A DNA stretch of 64,000 bases. Source: Paenibacillus sp. Lineage in GTDB: Bacteria; Bacillota; Bacilli; Paenibacillales; YIM-B00363. The stretch lies in the NCBI RefSeq assembly GCF_035645195.1, contig NZ_DASQNA010000030.1:1-64000 (forward strand). Reading direction: 5' to 3'. Made by a program: the position numbers and the translations under genes. The notes under the pieces were generated by a model. The model was given only the letters and a program-made list of their open reading frames with translations, did no database searches and was not told the origin of the DNA. Numbering within the stretch: the stretch's first letter is position 1; every line of letters starts with the position of its first letter. Of the stretch, positions 26,629 to 36,069 are shown piece after piece.

Positions 26629-29600
26629 GAAGATTGCAGAGATGTTGTTTCAGTTCTTCCAGAGAGAGTTAAACTCGCCGGGGGAGCGGTACTATCTTCA
26701 ATTAGATCACGAGAATGATGTAGAAGAGATGGCCAAAGCGTTGCATATGCATCCCGAGTGCAAACCATTTGTATACCAGCACCAATACGGGGAAGCATAT
26801 ACCACGTTTGCTATTCCTATTAACGGGATCGACCTCGTTGTTGCATACACGTCGAACACTGTAAAACCGGATTTCTTGGTAACGTTACGTAATCAGGTAG
26901 GGGAGCAAAAGGGGGAGTGGGAGAGTACAGCTTTATTAAGCATCGTATCCTCCCAATTGGACTCGATTCAAGGTGGAAGCAGTGACCTCTCGAAAGAGGG
27001 CATGCCTCTACACGCGCACTCGATTGTTGCCCACTTAAAGCATGAAATCGAAAACAGCGTTTTAAGTAAGGTAGAACAGTTGATTTTATTGGATCGTATG
27101 GAATTGACGTTGCAGGAGCAGATGTTCCAACAAATCACAATATTTGATTTTGAGGAAATTTTTCGCATCCTGGAGGTAGGTTCGATCCAAGATGAAGATT
27201 ATAAAGCGCTAGGTCTTTTCAAAGATGCGGAGTTAGATACATTCAAGGGAAATAAGCTAAAGGAACGGTTGGATGTAAACCGCGAGCTCTTCGATTTTGT
27301 GAAGAACATCCATGATTTCGGCTTGGACTTTGAGGAACTAGACAAGAAATTCGCCGGCAAGGGTAGGGAAAAACTGGAGGGGGAAGATTGGGCGGTTCTC
27401 CCATTTTCAGAAATCTTAAAATCTAAGCAAGAGCATGATAACTCAATGAAAGCCCAGGTAGACCTGAAGGCAATAAAGTATCATGATAAGACGCTCCTAT
27501 GGGACAAACCGGTAAAAGAAACGAAGGCGGGCACGAGAAAAAGACATATTCTTTTATTTAACCCAGGTCGTGCGACATCGGTCCAATTGTCCGTATCCTT
27601 TCTTCTTGAAGGGGAAGTAAAAAGTCTACATGAGAAGTTTCTGCGCACGTCTGGTAAAGAGGTTATTACGAAAGTCGGTAAAACCAACTTACAAATTGAG
27701 ATCCAAGGAACAGATCAATGCGTCTTTACGAAGGTAGATTACAAGCATAACAATAAGTCTGCACTTGGTGCAGAATTACATATTGCAGTAATTCCATTGG
27801 ATCCGACTTACTTTGAAAACTATCGGGCAGCCTACTCGGTTAACGTAAAGGGTAAATATATCTCAATCCAATTTGAAGGTAGTCGTCTATTGTTTGGCCA
27901 AGGTTCGGAAGAGACGCTTGTTGATGTGAATGAAGATGGTCAAACGGTAACAATCCCGAGTGAAAGAAGGTTGGTTGTACAACCACAACCGGATGCTTTT
28001 GCCGATGATGAGACGCTCCGTCTTCAGCTTGCACATGGCAATACTGCGATTCCAATAAAACTCGTCAATGAGCTGCCAGAGTCTATTCCGATCACAGGAT
28101 CACGTATTTGGAAGTTGAAGCGTGAAAGTCAGCGGAGTTTCGAATGGAAAAACAATCGATTAATGCTTGGCAACCGGGAATTTTATATGCATGGAGAAGA
28201 CAAGCAGTTTTTCGATTGGGAAATGAAATGGATTGAAGAAGGTTACAAGTCGGCTACCTACATGTCTGGTAATTTAGTCCGTGTGAATGTCGAACTTGAC
28301 GAGGATCTTCGTGAGGCCTATAGCCGATTTGTAAATCAATTTCTAGCGACTCGAAATATCCCCAGCCTGACTCATTATACTGATGAGATGGTAGTAAGAG
28401 CTAAGGAATACTTGAAGGCTTACACGCGCGTGATCGAATCGTTTAAAGAGAATAAAGAGGCTGGGGAGCGCGGGAGGTCGCTGTTTAAGTTAGGCGTTAT
28501 TAGGGCAAATAACGTTATTTATTTCACTCCGTTCCACCCGCTGCTTGTCGCGTATCAACTGCAGTTGAACGAACTTCTAGGTTCCGAGGAAGTTGATAGC
28601 AATATACTGAATCGGTTAAGACCAGATGCTTTATTACCCTTCCTATATGATGAGGAAGACAGGTTGTATAAGCCGGAACCGCAGACTCGGTTGATGGAGT
28701 GGATGGTCTACAAACCGGTAAGTCAAGTTTCTGTCTCGGATGCCAACAAGTATTTGGCGAAGGTGATCGAAGATAAGTTGCATCAATTCGAAGAGCATTT
28801 CGGCTATCTCTTAGCGGAGGGTTCCAAGGCGCCGGTAAAGATTAACTTGATTCACATTGAGAATGATACCGAGGTGTTAAGGGGAATCATCCAGTGGATG
28901 CTTCGAGTAATCGAACGTAAGGGAATCGATAGCGTTCACGCACTAGAATTAACATTGTATAGAGGCAGCAAGTCCCAAAGTGCATTCGATTTGTTTTCGA
29001 GAGTAGCTACTGTTGAAGAGCTGCAGGAAAAATTCGAAATCTCGCTATCCTCAAAACAGTACGACGCTGCGGATTTGTTACGCACGATTCGCACGAAATT
29101 AACTTATTATAAACAGGAAGAAAACCATAACTACAAATATGCTCACATTTCGTTCTACAAAATGCTGGCGCAAGAAAAAGATGCCTTGCAGCCGATGAAC
29201 GAAATGGTGGCTGGCGTTGCGTTGGAAGGATTATATTCGTTTGTACCCGCAATGAAGTCGGAAGAGAACTATCGCAGCGGGTTCGGTGTAAAAGGTTATA
29301 AAATTGAAGCCGAGAACGTGTTGATGAATACAGTCTACTACCTCAATGAGATTGCGGCAAACTTGAGGAATGGCGGAAATGACGCATATCGCAAGGCGGA
29401 GGCGATTTTTTCAAGGACGACAACAGCTGACGAGAAGACGCTTGAAGCGATTTTCAATGCTTCGTATTGGGTTACGTTCGTTGATTCTAATATTGACTTG
29501 GAGTTCTTCCACAGCTTTAAGAATCTTGTTGTGATTCACTACAGCGATCAATATTCGACGACTTCAAAATATGATGCGATTACGGTTACGGATAAATCGG

Positions 29601-31864
29601 CTCAGTACTATGCTGTAATTAAAGATGTGCTAAGCAGAAAACAGGTGGAAGTAAGCCATGAGGGAATTCAGAATACGGTAAAAGCATTTAATACGTTTAA
29701 CGGGGAATGGCTGCTTCGTATTATTGGGAGTAAAGGACATTTTACAAGGGAGAAGCTCAGCATTATCTCAGCGATCAAGTTTTCCCTTGCATTTTTTGAC
29801 CATCCCCATATTTTATGGGTCCCGATTTCATTGGAGGAGATCCTGAGGGTCGCCGGAGCCGTCAGTTTAAACAAATCGGAGGGCGTGTTCTCTGCAAAGA
29901 ATTTGGGAGTAACCGGAGCTCACAGTGATGATTTGCTATTAGTCGGGCTGGAAGACCGGGGTAACAAATTGAAAATGCATTTCTATCCTGTGGAGGTTAA
30001 GATCGGAATTAACAATGGAGCGGTCATTGGGAAAGCCAAAGACCAGGTGCATAAGACAAAGAAAGTTATAATTGATGCGCTAACGAATTCGAATATGCCG
30101 TTTACGAGCATGTTTTACCGTTACTTTTTCGCGCAACTCTTTATAACGAATGCACAGAAACTCCATCAAAGCGAATTTTGGCCGGAAAAACCCGAGTATT
30201 TGCTTCCAATTGAATATATTGAGAAGTTACTCAAGGATGATTTTGCGATTTCTGACCATGTGAATTCCTTGATCGGTGATGGAGCGGTTCTTTCTTTCGA
30301 AAAGGCCGCGTATGTCAGAAGCTCTTCTATTGAAGATGGCATTACGTATATAACGTTGCCGGAAGCGGATGGTTACAATATACTGACCAAATCAATGGAG
30401 AGCACGAGAACTTGGATTCAATATCAGGATAACGATTTTATTCGAGAGCGCATGTTGTCCTCTCTATACCGGATCAATCAGGATGATCTCCAAGATCGCA
30501 GCGCAAGTGACCGTCACCCTGAGTCGACTAAAAGTGCTGAACATCAACAAGACGACGAAATTGGGTCAGCTGAGGAAAGTGAAGAGGAACAGACGGAAAC
30601 AATCGAGGAGACGTTAACAGATCCAACCGATGCAGATGATGGAGAATCTTTAACGGTAGTTTCACCCATCACGGAAGAAGGCTCGGCAACAAGTAACATT
30701 GCTCAGGAAGAACCCGAAACGGGCGCTATGGATGAAGTTTCGGTCGAGAACATAAGATTGCTTATCGGTAAGGCAGAGAACAGTGAGAGGAAAATTTACT
30801 GGGAATATGGGCATGCCGAACTCGCAAATCGACATTTTCTGATATCTGGAAAATCGGGGCAAGGAAAAACGTATTTGATTCAATGCTTATTGCTTGAACT
30901 ATCGAAGAAAGGGATTTCGAGCCTCGTCGTCGACTATACTGAGGGGTTTTTGCCAAATCAGCTGGAACCGGAGTTCATAGAACATCTCGGACCCAAACTG
31001 ATCCAGCGGGTAGTGTTTAACGATAAATTCCCGATGAATCCGTTCCGTAAAAACATACGGAATATTGGCGGGATCACGCTCCCAGAAGGAGATACGGACG
31101 TTGCAGAGAGGGTCAGGAGTATCTTCGCTTCCGTTTACAAGTCCCTTGGGATTCAACAATTGAATGCGATTTACGATGCAGTATTACGTGGCTTAAGTCA
31201 ATATGGGGACCAGTTCACGCTTCAGCAGTTAAGACAAGAGCTGGAGAGTGATGGTTCGACATATGCTAAAACTGCATTATCCCAGATTCGTCCATTCATT
31301 GATCGAGATCCTTTCACGGATGGCGACCCCATTAATTGGGGCGATATCTTACATGGGACTGGCGAAGTTTACATTATTCAACTCACCGGTTACCCAAGGG
31401 AAGTGCAATTAATATTAACGGAGTTCGTGTTATGGGATCTATGGAATTACTCCATAAGAACCGGTAATAAAATGAAGCCTATTCCGATCGTATTAGACGA
31501 GGCTCAAAATCTAGATCATAGTGAAAATTCGCCTACGACGAAGATTTTGACAGAGGGAAGAAAATTCGGTTGGTCCGGCTGGTTCGCCACACAGTTCCTA
31601 AAAGCACAACTAGGGAACGACGAGTTAGCGAGATTACAAAACTCAAGTCAAAAGTTGTACTTTGCACAACCCGAGCAAGAAATTTCATATATTGCCGGAA
31701 ACCTCGCTAATGATCCGACGGAACGAAAGAAAGTGGAGCAGTTGCTTTCCAATTTGAGGAAGGGACAATGTGTTTTTAACGGTCCCATTCTTAAAGATGG
31801 TGGTTCGCTATCGGCCCCTACTGTGACTGTAGTAAACATAACCCCACTCAAAGACCGAATATAG
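26609..31864 (+). CDS. dptH: DNA phosphorothioation-dependent restriction protein DptH (HerA-like)
   Basis: The ATG nine bases after GGAG gives 1751 residues; a GTG 21 bases earlier is possible. The first 1350 residues form a long multi-domain region. A very acidic, Glu/Asp/Thr-rich linker (about 1290-1385) then leads to a HerA/FtsK-like ATPase with SGKSGQGKTYLI (Lys1420), the Walker B stretch IPIVLDEAQNL near 1630, and WFATQFLKAQL after it. DptH is the motor and nuclease-bearing component of the DptFGH restriction machine. The acidic linker should be flexible. The operon ends at a hairpin shared with the converging dnd operon. Confidence 0.88.
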   Translation: MSNPFFKKIAEMLFQFFQRELNSPGERYYLQLDHENDVEEMAKALHMHPECKPFVYQHQYGEAYTTFAIPINGIDLVVAYTSNTVKPDFLVTLRNQVGEQKGEWESTALLSIVSSQLDSIQGGSSDLSKEGMPLHAHSIVAHLKHEIENSVLSKVEQLILLDRMELTLQEQMFQQITIFDFEEIFRILEVGSIQDEDYKALGLFKDAELDTFKGNKLKERLDVNRELFDFVKNIHDFGLDFEELDKKFAGKGREKLEGEDWAVLPFSEILKSKQEHDNSMKAQVDLKAIKYHDKTLLWDKPVKETKAGTRKRHILLFNPGRATSVQLSVSFLLEGEVKSLHEKFLRTSGKEVITKVGKTNLQIEIQGTDQCVFTKVDYKHNNKSALGAELHIAVIPLDPTYFENYRAAYSVNVKGKYISIQFEGSRLLFGQGSEETLVDVNEDGQTVTIPSERRLVVQPQPDAFADDETLRLQLAHGNTAIPIKLVNELPESIPITGSRIWKLKRESQRSFEWKNNRLMLGNREFYMHGEDKQFFDWEMKWIEEGYKSATYMSGNLVRVNVELDEDLREAYSRFVNQFLATRNIPSLTHYTDEMVVRAKEYLKAYTRVIESFKENKEAGERGRSLFKLGVIRANNVIYFTPFHPLLVAYQLQLNELLGSEEVDSNILNRLRPDALLPFLYDEEDRLYKPEPQTRLMEWMVYKPVSQVSVSDANKYLAKVIEDKLHQFEEHFGYLLAEGSKAPVKINLIHIENDTEVLRGIIQWMLRVIERKGIDSVHALELTLYRGSKSQSAFDLFSRVATVEELQEKFEISLSSKQYDAADLLRTIRTKLTYYKQEENHNYKYAHISFYKMLAQEKDALQPMNEMVAGVALEGLYSFVPAMKSEENYRSGFGVKGYKIEAENVLMNTVYYLNEIAANLRNGGNDAYRKAEAIFSRTTTADEKTLEAIFNASYWVTFVDSNIDLEFFHSFKNLVVIHYSDQYSTTSKYDAITVTDKSAQYYAVIKDVLSRKQVEVSHEGIQNTVKAFNTFNGEWLLRIIGSKGHFTREKLSIISAIKFSLAFFDHPHILWVPISLEEILRVAGAVSLNKSEGVFSAKNLGVTGAHSDDLLLVGLEDRGNKLKMHFYPVEVKIGINNGAVIGKAKDQVHKTKKVIIDALTNSNMPFTSMFYRYFFAQLFITNAQKLHQSEFWPEKPEYLLPIEYIEKLLKDDFAISDHVNSLIGDGAVLSFEKAAYVRSSSIEDGITYITLPEADGYNILTKSMESTRTWIQYQDNDFIRERMLSSLYRINQDDLQDRSASDRHPESTKSAEHQQDDEIGSAEESEEEQTETIEETLTDPTDADDGESLTVVSPITEEGSATSNIAQEEPETGAMDEVSVENIRLLIGKAENSERKIYWEYGHAELANRHFLISGKSGQGKTYLIQCLLLELSKKGISSLVVDYTEGFLPNQLEPEFIEHLGPKLIQRVVFNDKFPMNPFRKNIRNIGGITLPEGDTDVAERVRSIFASVYKSLGIQQLNAIYDAVLRGLSQYGDQFTLQQLRQELESDGSTYAKTALSQIRPFIDRDPFTDGDPINWGDILHGTGEVYIIQLTGYPREVQLILTEFVLWDLWNYSIRTGNKMKPIPIVLDEAQNLDHSENSPTTKILTEGRKFGWSGWFATQFLKAQLGNDELARLQNSSQKLYFAQPEQEISYIAGNLANDPTERKKVEQLLSNLRKGQCVFNGPILKDGGSLSAPTVTVVNITPLKDRI

Positions 31865-31884
31865 CCACCCTTTAAGAATGAAAA

Positions 31885-31925
31885 GGCCTGTAGACGAAGT
31901 TCCAATAGGAACAAGTCTACAGGCC
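31885..31925. terminator. Shared terminator of the converging dpt and dnd operons
   Basis: GGCCTGTAGAC pairs with GTCTACAGGCC over 11 bp. An inner GTTCC/GGAAC stem stacks on top. AAAA precedes it and a T-rich stretch follows it, so it can act in both directions. Confidence 0.85.
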
Positions 31926-31933
31926 ACTTTCAT

Positions 31934-32299
31934 TTACAACATCTTGATTCGGAAGTCCTCAAGCGAGGATTGACCCTCTGCAACTTGCTGCAGTGCCCTA
32001 AGCCCCGCTTCAATGTACGCAAGCATATAATCGCTTACAGTTTCATCGTCGATAGTTTGCTGAAGTTCCTGAACAATAAGATGTTTGAAAAGGAGATATT
32101 CCCGGTCTCTAATCAATCCATCCGGGATCATCCATTTGTTCTTTTCATCCTTCGGCGGCTCAAGCATGTATTTACCAAGCGCAATACCTTTGGCTAAAGC
32201 TATTCTTAGTGCTGTGGGACGATCAACCCCCGCATTTGCACAAAGCGAGTCCAACAATTCTTTTCCCGTTCCGGATAAATTACGTTTGCGATTAGACAC
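31934..32299 (-). CDS. Second DndE-like small protein
   Basis: The 121-residue product starts at a GTG after GGTGTGAT and is the last gene of the dnd operon. It shares the layout of DndE. An N-terminal helix pair contains RPTALRIALAKGIALG, comparable with TPNILSRIAVSLSL in the dndE product. The C-terminal stretch YIEAGLRALQQVAEG is comparable with HLERGVKLLENEYQ. It is diverged, and DNA-binding ribbon-helix-helix similarity cannot be excluded. It sits directly after the second DndD-like gene, repeating the canonical dndD-dndE order. Its role in sulfur modification is unknown. Confidence 0.6.
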   Translation of the reverse strand: MSNRKRNLSGTGKELLDSLCANAGVDRPTALRIALAKGIALGKYMLEPPKDEKNKWMIPDGLIRDREYLLFKHLIVQELQQTIDDETVSDYMLAYIEAGLRALQQVAEGQSSLEDFRIKML

Positions 32300-32303
32300 T
32301 GGA

Positions 32304-34319
32304 TCACACCTTTACAAAGTCGAAGTAACCGTCGCGAATTATGGTGTACTTTTTCTTTTGATCGTAGTCCAACATGTATTGGCGGTAGGAATGTTGTTTC
32401 ATTAAAGAAACATATTCCTTGGTTATTTCCGTATCTGTAGACAGAATTATGACTTGTTCACTTAGGTTTTTATAGTAGTGATGAATTAAGTGATTGCGAT
32501 GCTGGCTATCAAGGCGCCCGAGTGGGGTATCAATTACCATTGGTAATGACAAATCCGACGCCTTGGTTAATGCCCAAATTAAAGAGGATGCAATCATTTG
32601 CATCTCGCCGGCCGAGCGATCTTGAATGCTGATCTCTTGTTGGCGCTCATTATATAGGCGGATTGTGTATGTGTTGACGTCAAACTCAATTTTCCCAAAC
32701 TCATCTTGCTTCCGGAAGAGAGTGGTAAGCATTTTTGCAAATTCTTCCCTAATGAACTCTGCTTTGAGTTGAGTCATTTCTTGAACATATTGACGCATCC
32801 CGTTTTCCAATTTAGTAATGTTGTTTAACCGTTGAGCCAACCGCCCGCTATCGTCCACATTTGTCGAACTGCGGGTCAGTTTTCCTTGTTCTTGAGATTT
32901 TTCTTCTTTCAGAATTTGTATTTTGTTATTGAGAGTTCTAATCTTTACATCTAACACACCGATTTTCTTCGTTAATAAGTCGATTTTGCTGTTCTCTTCC
33001 GCTACGTCTACCGCCTCCGGGGCATTGCGAAGTTCAGCTTCAATCGAAGACAGTTCTTGTTGGAGCTCGTCAATCTGATTCACGAGACGGACGACACTGT
33101 TCTTGTCTGTCTTCGGAAGATTTACAAGGTAGTTGTAATCAGCGGGAGATAAATCGTGTAATTCCTTCCCAGAGCTTTCTGGCTGGTCTTTGATATTGTG
33201 CTCTTTTTTCCACAATTGTTCACCCGCTTCTCTCAGTTGAGATAGCTGCTCGTTAGAAAGCGGCGGTGTAATTGGCTGCTGAATTAGCTGATTAAAGAAT
33301 GTGTAATAAGGTGTTAACTTTGCTTCTTGAATCAGTCGGCGTTGACGCAAGTCATATTCTTTACGAAGTTGATTTTGGAGTAATTGTATTTTTTCACTAA
33401 GTATGATCTCAATGGCTTTCGTTTGAATAAGGTCATTGAGGCTATTTACGGCAAAGTCCAACTTCTGTGCGACTTGGCCTTGCTTATTAATAATGGTTTC
33501 CCTTGATCGCGAATTGAGCAACATCTTTTCATTACGAGTTCTTTTCGCTTCATCAAGAAGCGCTAGTAGTTGCTTCCGATCTTTCTCAAAAGCATCCCGT
33601 TTTTGTTCCTGCTCCGCAAGGTCGGATTCGATTTCTGTAAGACGTTTTGCATGGCCAGTAACAACAGTTTGATTTTTTGCTTTGGCTAGATCTTTGGCAA
33701 CGGAATTCCTCAAAATTTCCAAATCTTTAATAAGGAATTTATAAGCTTCGATTCCGCTGATTTTATGGATTGCTTCCTTCATCTCTTGGCTGTTCTGGCG
33801 AAGAATAATTTCTTTGATCTCCTCGCCATCGAAAATGAAAAACGGAGCGGCATGGTATGGAATCATACGATCGATGTAACGATAATAAGCAGCGATGCTC
33901 TCTACATTCGCTTTTCTTCCACCCATCATGCCGGGTTTTCGCACACTAATTTCGCGGTTTTCATTAACGAGCACCTTATTGGAATTAAATGTCCATTTGA
34001 CAACTAAATCCCATTCTTCACCGCCACCTAATTCCAATGAAAGGCAGATGGAGCACTCTCTTCCGCCTTCTTCGAAGAACGTATTGTTTAAAACATTTGA
34101 AAATTGCCTTTTGTGCTCGGCGGGGGATAAGCCTCTTTCGCCAAACAAGGCATAATGAATCGCTTTGAGAAGAGTCGTTTTACCTGCGCCGTTTAATCCG
34201 CCAATCAGTATGATGTTTTGTTGACCTTCTTCTCGAACGGCCTTTGGAATGTATAAATCAAGCTCTTGTACGCCGTAGTAAGTTTTATAGTTTTGAAGAA
34301 GCAGTTTCTTTATGATCAT
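32304..34319 (-). CDS. Second DndD-like SMC-type ATPase
   Basis: The 671-residue protein has a Walker A GGLNGAGKTT at 40-49, a long coiled-coil middle (about 190-520), the signature region DRSAGEMQMIASSLIWAL, a Walker B stretch PMVIDTPLGRLD and the switch VIILSTDTEI. The same blocks occur in the canonical DndD at 36070-38058, with identity concentrated at the ATPase ends. It starts with ATGA overlap after the 66-residue gene. DndD provides ATPase and DNA-nicking activity for sulfur insertion. A second, diverged copy within the same operon suggests a distinct step, partner or DNA target. Confidence 0.8.
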   Translation of the reverse strand: MIIKKLLLQNYKTYYGVQELDLYIPKAVREEGQQNIILIGGLNGAGKTTLLKAIHYALFGERGLSPAEHKRQFSNVLNNTFFEEGGRECSICLSLELGGGEEWDLVVKWTFNSNKVLVNENREISVRKPGMMGGRKANVESIAAYYRYIDRMIPYHAAPFFIFDGEEIKEIILRQNSQEMKEAIHKISGIEAYKFLIKDLEILRNSVAKDLAKAKNQTVVTGHAKRLTEIESDLAEQEQKRDAFEKDRKQLLALLDEAKRTRNEKMLLNSRSRETIINKQGQVAQKLDFAVNSLNDLIQTKAIEIILSEKIQLLQNQLRKEYDLRQRRLIQEAKLTPYYTFFNQLIQQPITPPLSNEQLSQLREAGEQLWKKEHNIKDQPESSGKELHDLSPADYNYLVNLPKTDKNSVVRLVNQIDELQQELSSIEAELRNAPEAVDVAEENSKIDLLTKKIGVLDVKIRTLNNKIQILKEEKSQEQGKLTRSSTNVDDSGRLAQRLNNITKLENGMRQYVQEMTQLKAEFIREEFAKMLTTLFRKQDEFGKIEFDVNTYTIRLYNERQQEISIQDRSAGEMQMIASSLIWALTKASDLSLPMVIDTPLGRLDSQHRNHLIHHYYKNLSEQVIILSTDTEITKEYVSLMKQHSYRQYMLDYDQKKKYTIIRDGYFDFVKV

Positions 34320-34516
34320 TCCAAACCACCCTTAATATCCTTGCCATAAAAATCGATTAATTCACGGTATTCCTTTAGTCTTGCTGCTTCGACTGTATTC
34401 TCATAAGAGAACTTGTTTGCTGATTTCAAAAGTTCGGATACGAGTTTCATCGGAAGTCCATTTTCCCTGCATATTTTAGACAGTAGTTGGATCTCCTTTT
34501 CCTTCATCTTACGCAT
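34316..34516 (-). CDS. 66-residue protein in the dnd operon
   Basis: The very small, charged helical protein starts at an ATG eight bases after AAAGGATG and ends in an ATGA overlap with the second DndD-like gene, so it is translated in step with it. It contains a short pattern KICRENGLPMKLVSELL that resembles a helical dimerisation or DNA-binding hairpin. It fits the description of small proteins annotated as associated with DNA modification systems, but I could not confirm the family. The function is unknown; a dedicated partner of the second DndD-like ATPase is the simplest reading. Confidence 0.6.
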   Translation of the reverse strand: MRKMKEKEIQLLSKICRENGLPMKLVSELLKSANKFSYENTVEAARLKEYRELIDFYGKDIKGGLE

Positions 34517-34538
34517 AGGAGTTCATCCTTTCTAAACA

Positions 34539-35666
34539 TTACCCGCGCAGTATTCCAATAAATTTCTCAATCTCCTCGATGGTATTAAATTTAGAAAGAG
34601 AAATTCGTATTGAGGAACGAATTTCGTCGAGGCTACACCCGATACTGCTAAGCACGTGGGAGGGCTTACTGCTACTGCAAGCCGAACCACTAGAAACGGC
34701 TACATAAGGAGCAAGTTTCTTGATTAACAACTCATTGTGTATCCCTTTAAATCTCACGTTCACAATGCCGGGCAACTTGTTGCTTGAAGGAGAATTAAAA
34801 GTAACAATGCTTTCGAAATGCTCTTTAAGTTTTGCAGTAAGGTAAGATTCCAATGAAGCGATATGATTTTGGTTTATGGTTAGATCCCGTTTCGCTACCT
34901 CTGCCGCTTTCCCAAACCCAACGATGGCTGGAACGTTAAGAGTTCCGCTACGTAAGTCGAACTCTTGTCCGCCACCATGAATTAATGGGGATAAGCGCGG
35001 GCGAATCCCCAATTCATCTTTTCGTATGATGGCGGCGCCAATACCTTTCGGACCATGAATTTTGTGAGACGATATTGAAACATATTGAATCGGCAGGTCC
35101 GCTAGACAGACTGGAACTTTCCCTAACACTTGGGTAGCATCCGTATGGAATGGTATGTTGTATTGTTTTGATAGGGACGAAATTGTAGCGATGTCATTAA
35201 GCGATCCTACTTCGTTGTTCCCCCACATGATGCTAATTAGAAGCGGCGGCTCGTTCTGTGTAATTAGTTGGCGCAACTGTTCCATGTTTACATGACCGGC
35301 AGCGTCCACATTAACTAATTCGACCCGGATTCCTTTGGTTTGCAAGTAGTTCGCAACTTCCAAGATCGAAGAATGCTCAGCTGCGCTTGTAACGAAATTT
35401 TTCCCGGATCCCCAGAAAGCGTCGGCGACACCTTTAATGATCATATTGTTGCTTTCCGTTGCGCCACTCGTGAAGATCACCTCTTCAGCGTCGCAACCTA
35501 GCAGTTCTGCGACACTGTTACGTGCAGCTTGAACTGCTTCTTTAGCTCGTTCCGCAATAGGATAATACTTGCTGGAAGGATTACCGAACTCATGCAAATA
35601 CGGGAGCATGGCTTCCCTAACTTCCGGATCCAGCGGTGTCGTAGCTGCGTTATCAAAGTAGATCAC
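34539..35666 (-). CDS. dndA: Cysteine desulfurase DndA
   Basis: The 375-residue protein starts at a GTG after GGAGG. It shows the NifS/IscS fold: YFDNAATTPLD at the start, FTSGATESNN near 66, the PLP-binding Lys in SISSHKIHGPKG near 200, and the catalytic loop SSGSACSSSKPSHVLSS with the sulfur-carrying Cys near 324. DndA supplies sulfur from cysteine to DndC for backbone phosphorothioation. It lies inside the dnd operon, three bases after dndE, which supports DndA over a general iron-sulfur desulfurase. Confidence 0.9.
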   Translation of the reverse strand: MIYFDNAATTPLDPEVREAMLPYLHEFGNPSSKYYPIAERAKEAVQAARNSVAELLGCDAEEVIFTSGATESNNMIIKGVADAFWGSGKNFVTSAAEHSSILEVANYLQTKGIRVELVNVDAAGHVNMEQLRQLITQNEPPLLISIMWGNNEVGSLNDIATISSLSKQYNIPFHTDATQVLGKVPVCLADLPIQYVSISSHKIHGPKGIGAAIIRKDELGIRPRLSPLIHGGGQEFDLRSGTLNVPAIVGFGKAAEVAKRDLTINQNHIASLESYLTAKLKEHFESIVTFNSPSSNKLPGIVNVRFKGIHNELLIKKLAPYVAVSSGSACSSSKPSHVLSSIGCSLDEIRSSIRISLSKFNTIEEIEKFIGILRG

Positions 35667-35668
35667 GA

Positions 35669-36052
35669 TCAGCTAACCTCCGTTTTACCCAAAAGGTTAA
35701 TTATAAACTTCTCGGAATTTCCAGCATATTGGTACTCGTTTTCGAGGAGTTTTACGCCACGTTCTAGATGAGCAAGGAACAGTCCGGGGAAGTACTCCTC
35801 ATCTGTCACTTCGCGGCCTTCGTATTGCGTAATAAGTGCTTTGAATATATAATCGTACGTTCCTGTCAGGGTATTGCGATTGAACTCAAGGCCCCCCTGG
35901 TCTTTAACATTAGCATGGTGAATTTCGCCCGACTCTCGCAGAGAGAGTGATACCGCAATTCTACTGAGGATATTTGGCGTGTAGCCTGTTGAATTCTGCA
36001 AAGTTTTTAGGCGTTCTGCTGTTTCCCTTGAAGTCTTAAGACGAAATTGCAT
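35669..36052 (-). CDS. dndE: DNA sulfur modification protein DndE
   Basis: The ATG at 36052, about 11 bases after AGAAGG, gives 127 residues; a TTG three codons earlier is possible. The sequence TPNILSRIAVSLSLRESG and the later FNRNTLTGTYDYIF and HLERGVKLLE are the family's conserved blocks. DndE is a small protein that forms oligomers and binds nicked DNA in the DndCDE complex. It is required for sulfur insertion. It sits between dndD and dndA with spacing of a few bases on each side. Confidence 0.88.
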   Translation of the reverse strand: MQFRLKTSRETAERLKTLQNSTGYTPNILSRIAVSLSLRESGEIHHANVKDQGGLEFNRNTLTGTYDYIFKALITQYEGREVTDEEYFPGLFLAHLERGVKLLENEYQYAGNSEKFIINLLGKTEVS

Positions 36053-36069
36053 AAGGTTCAATACCTTCT

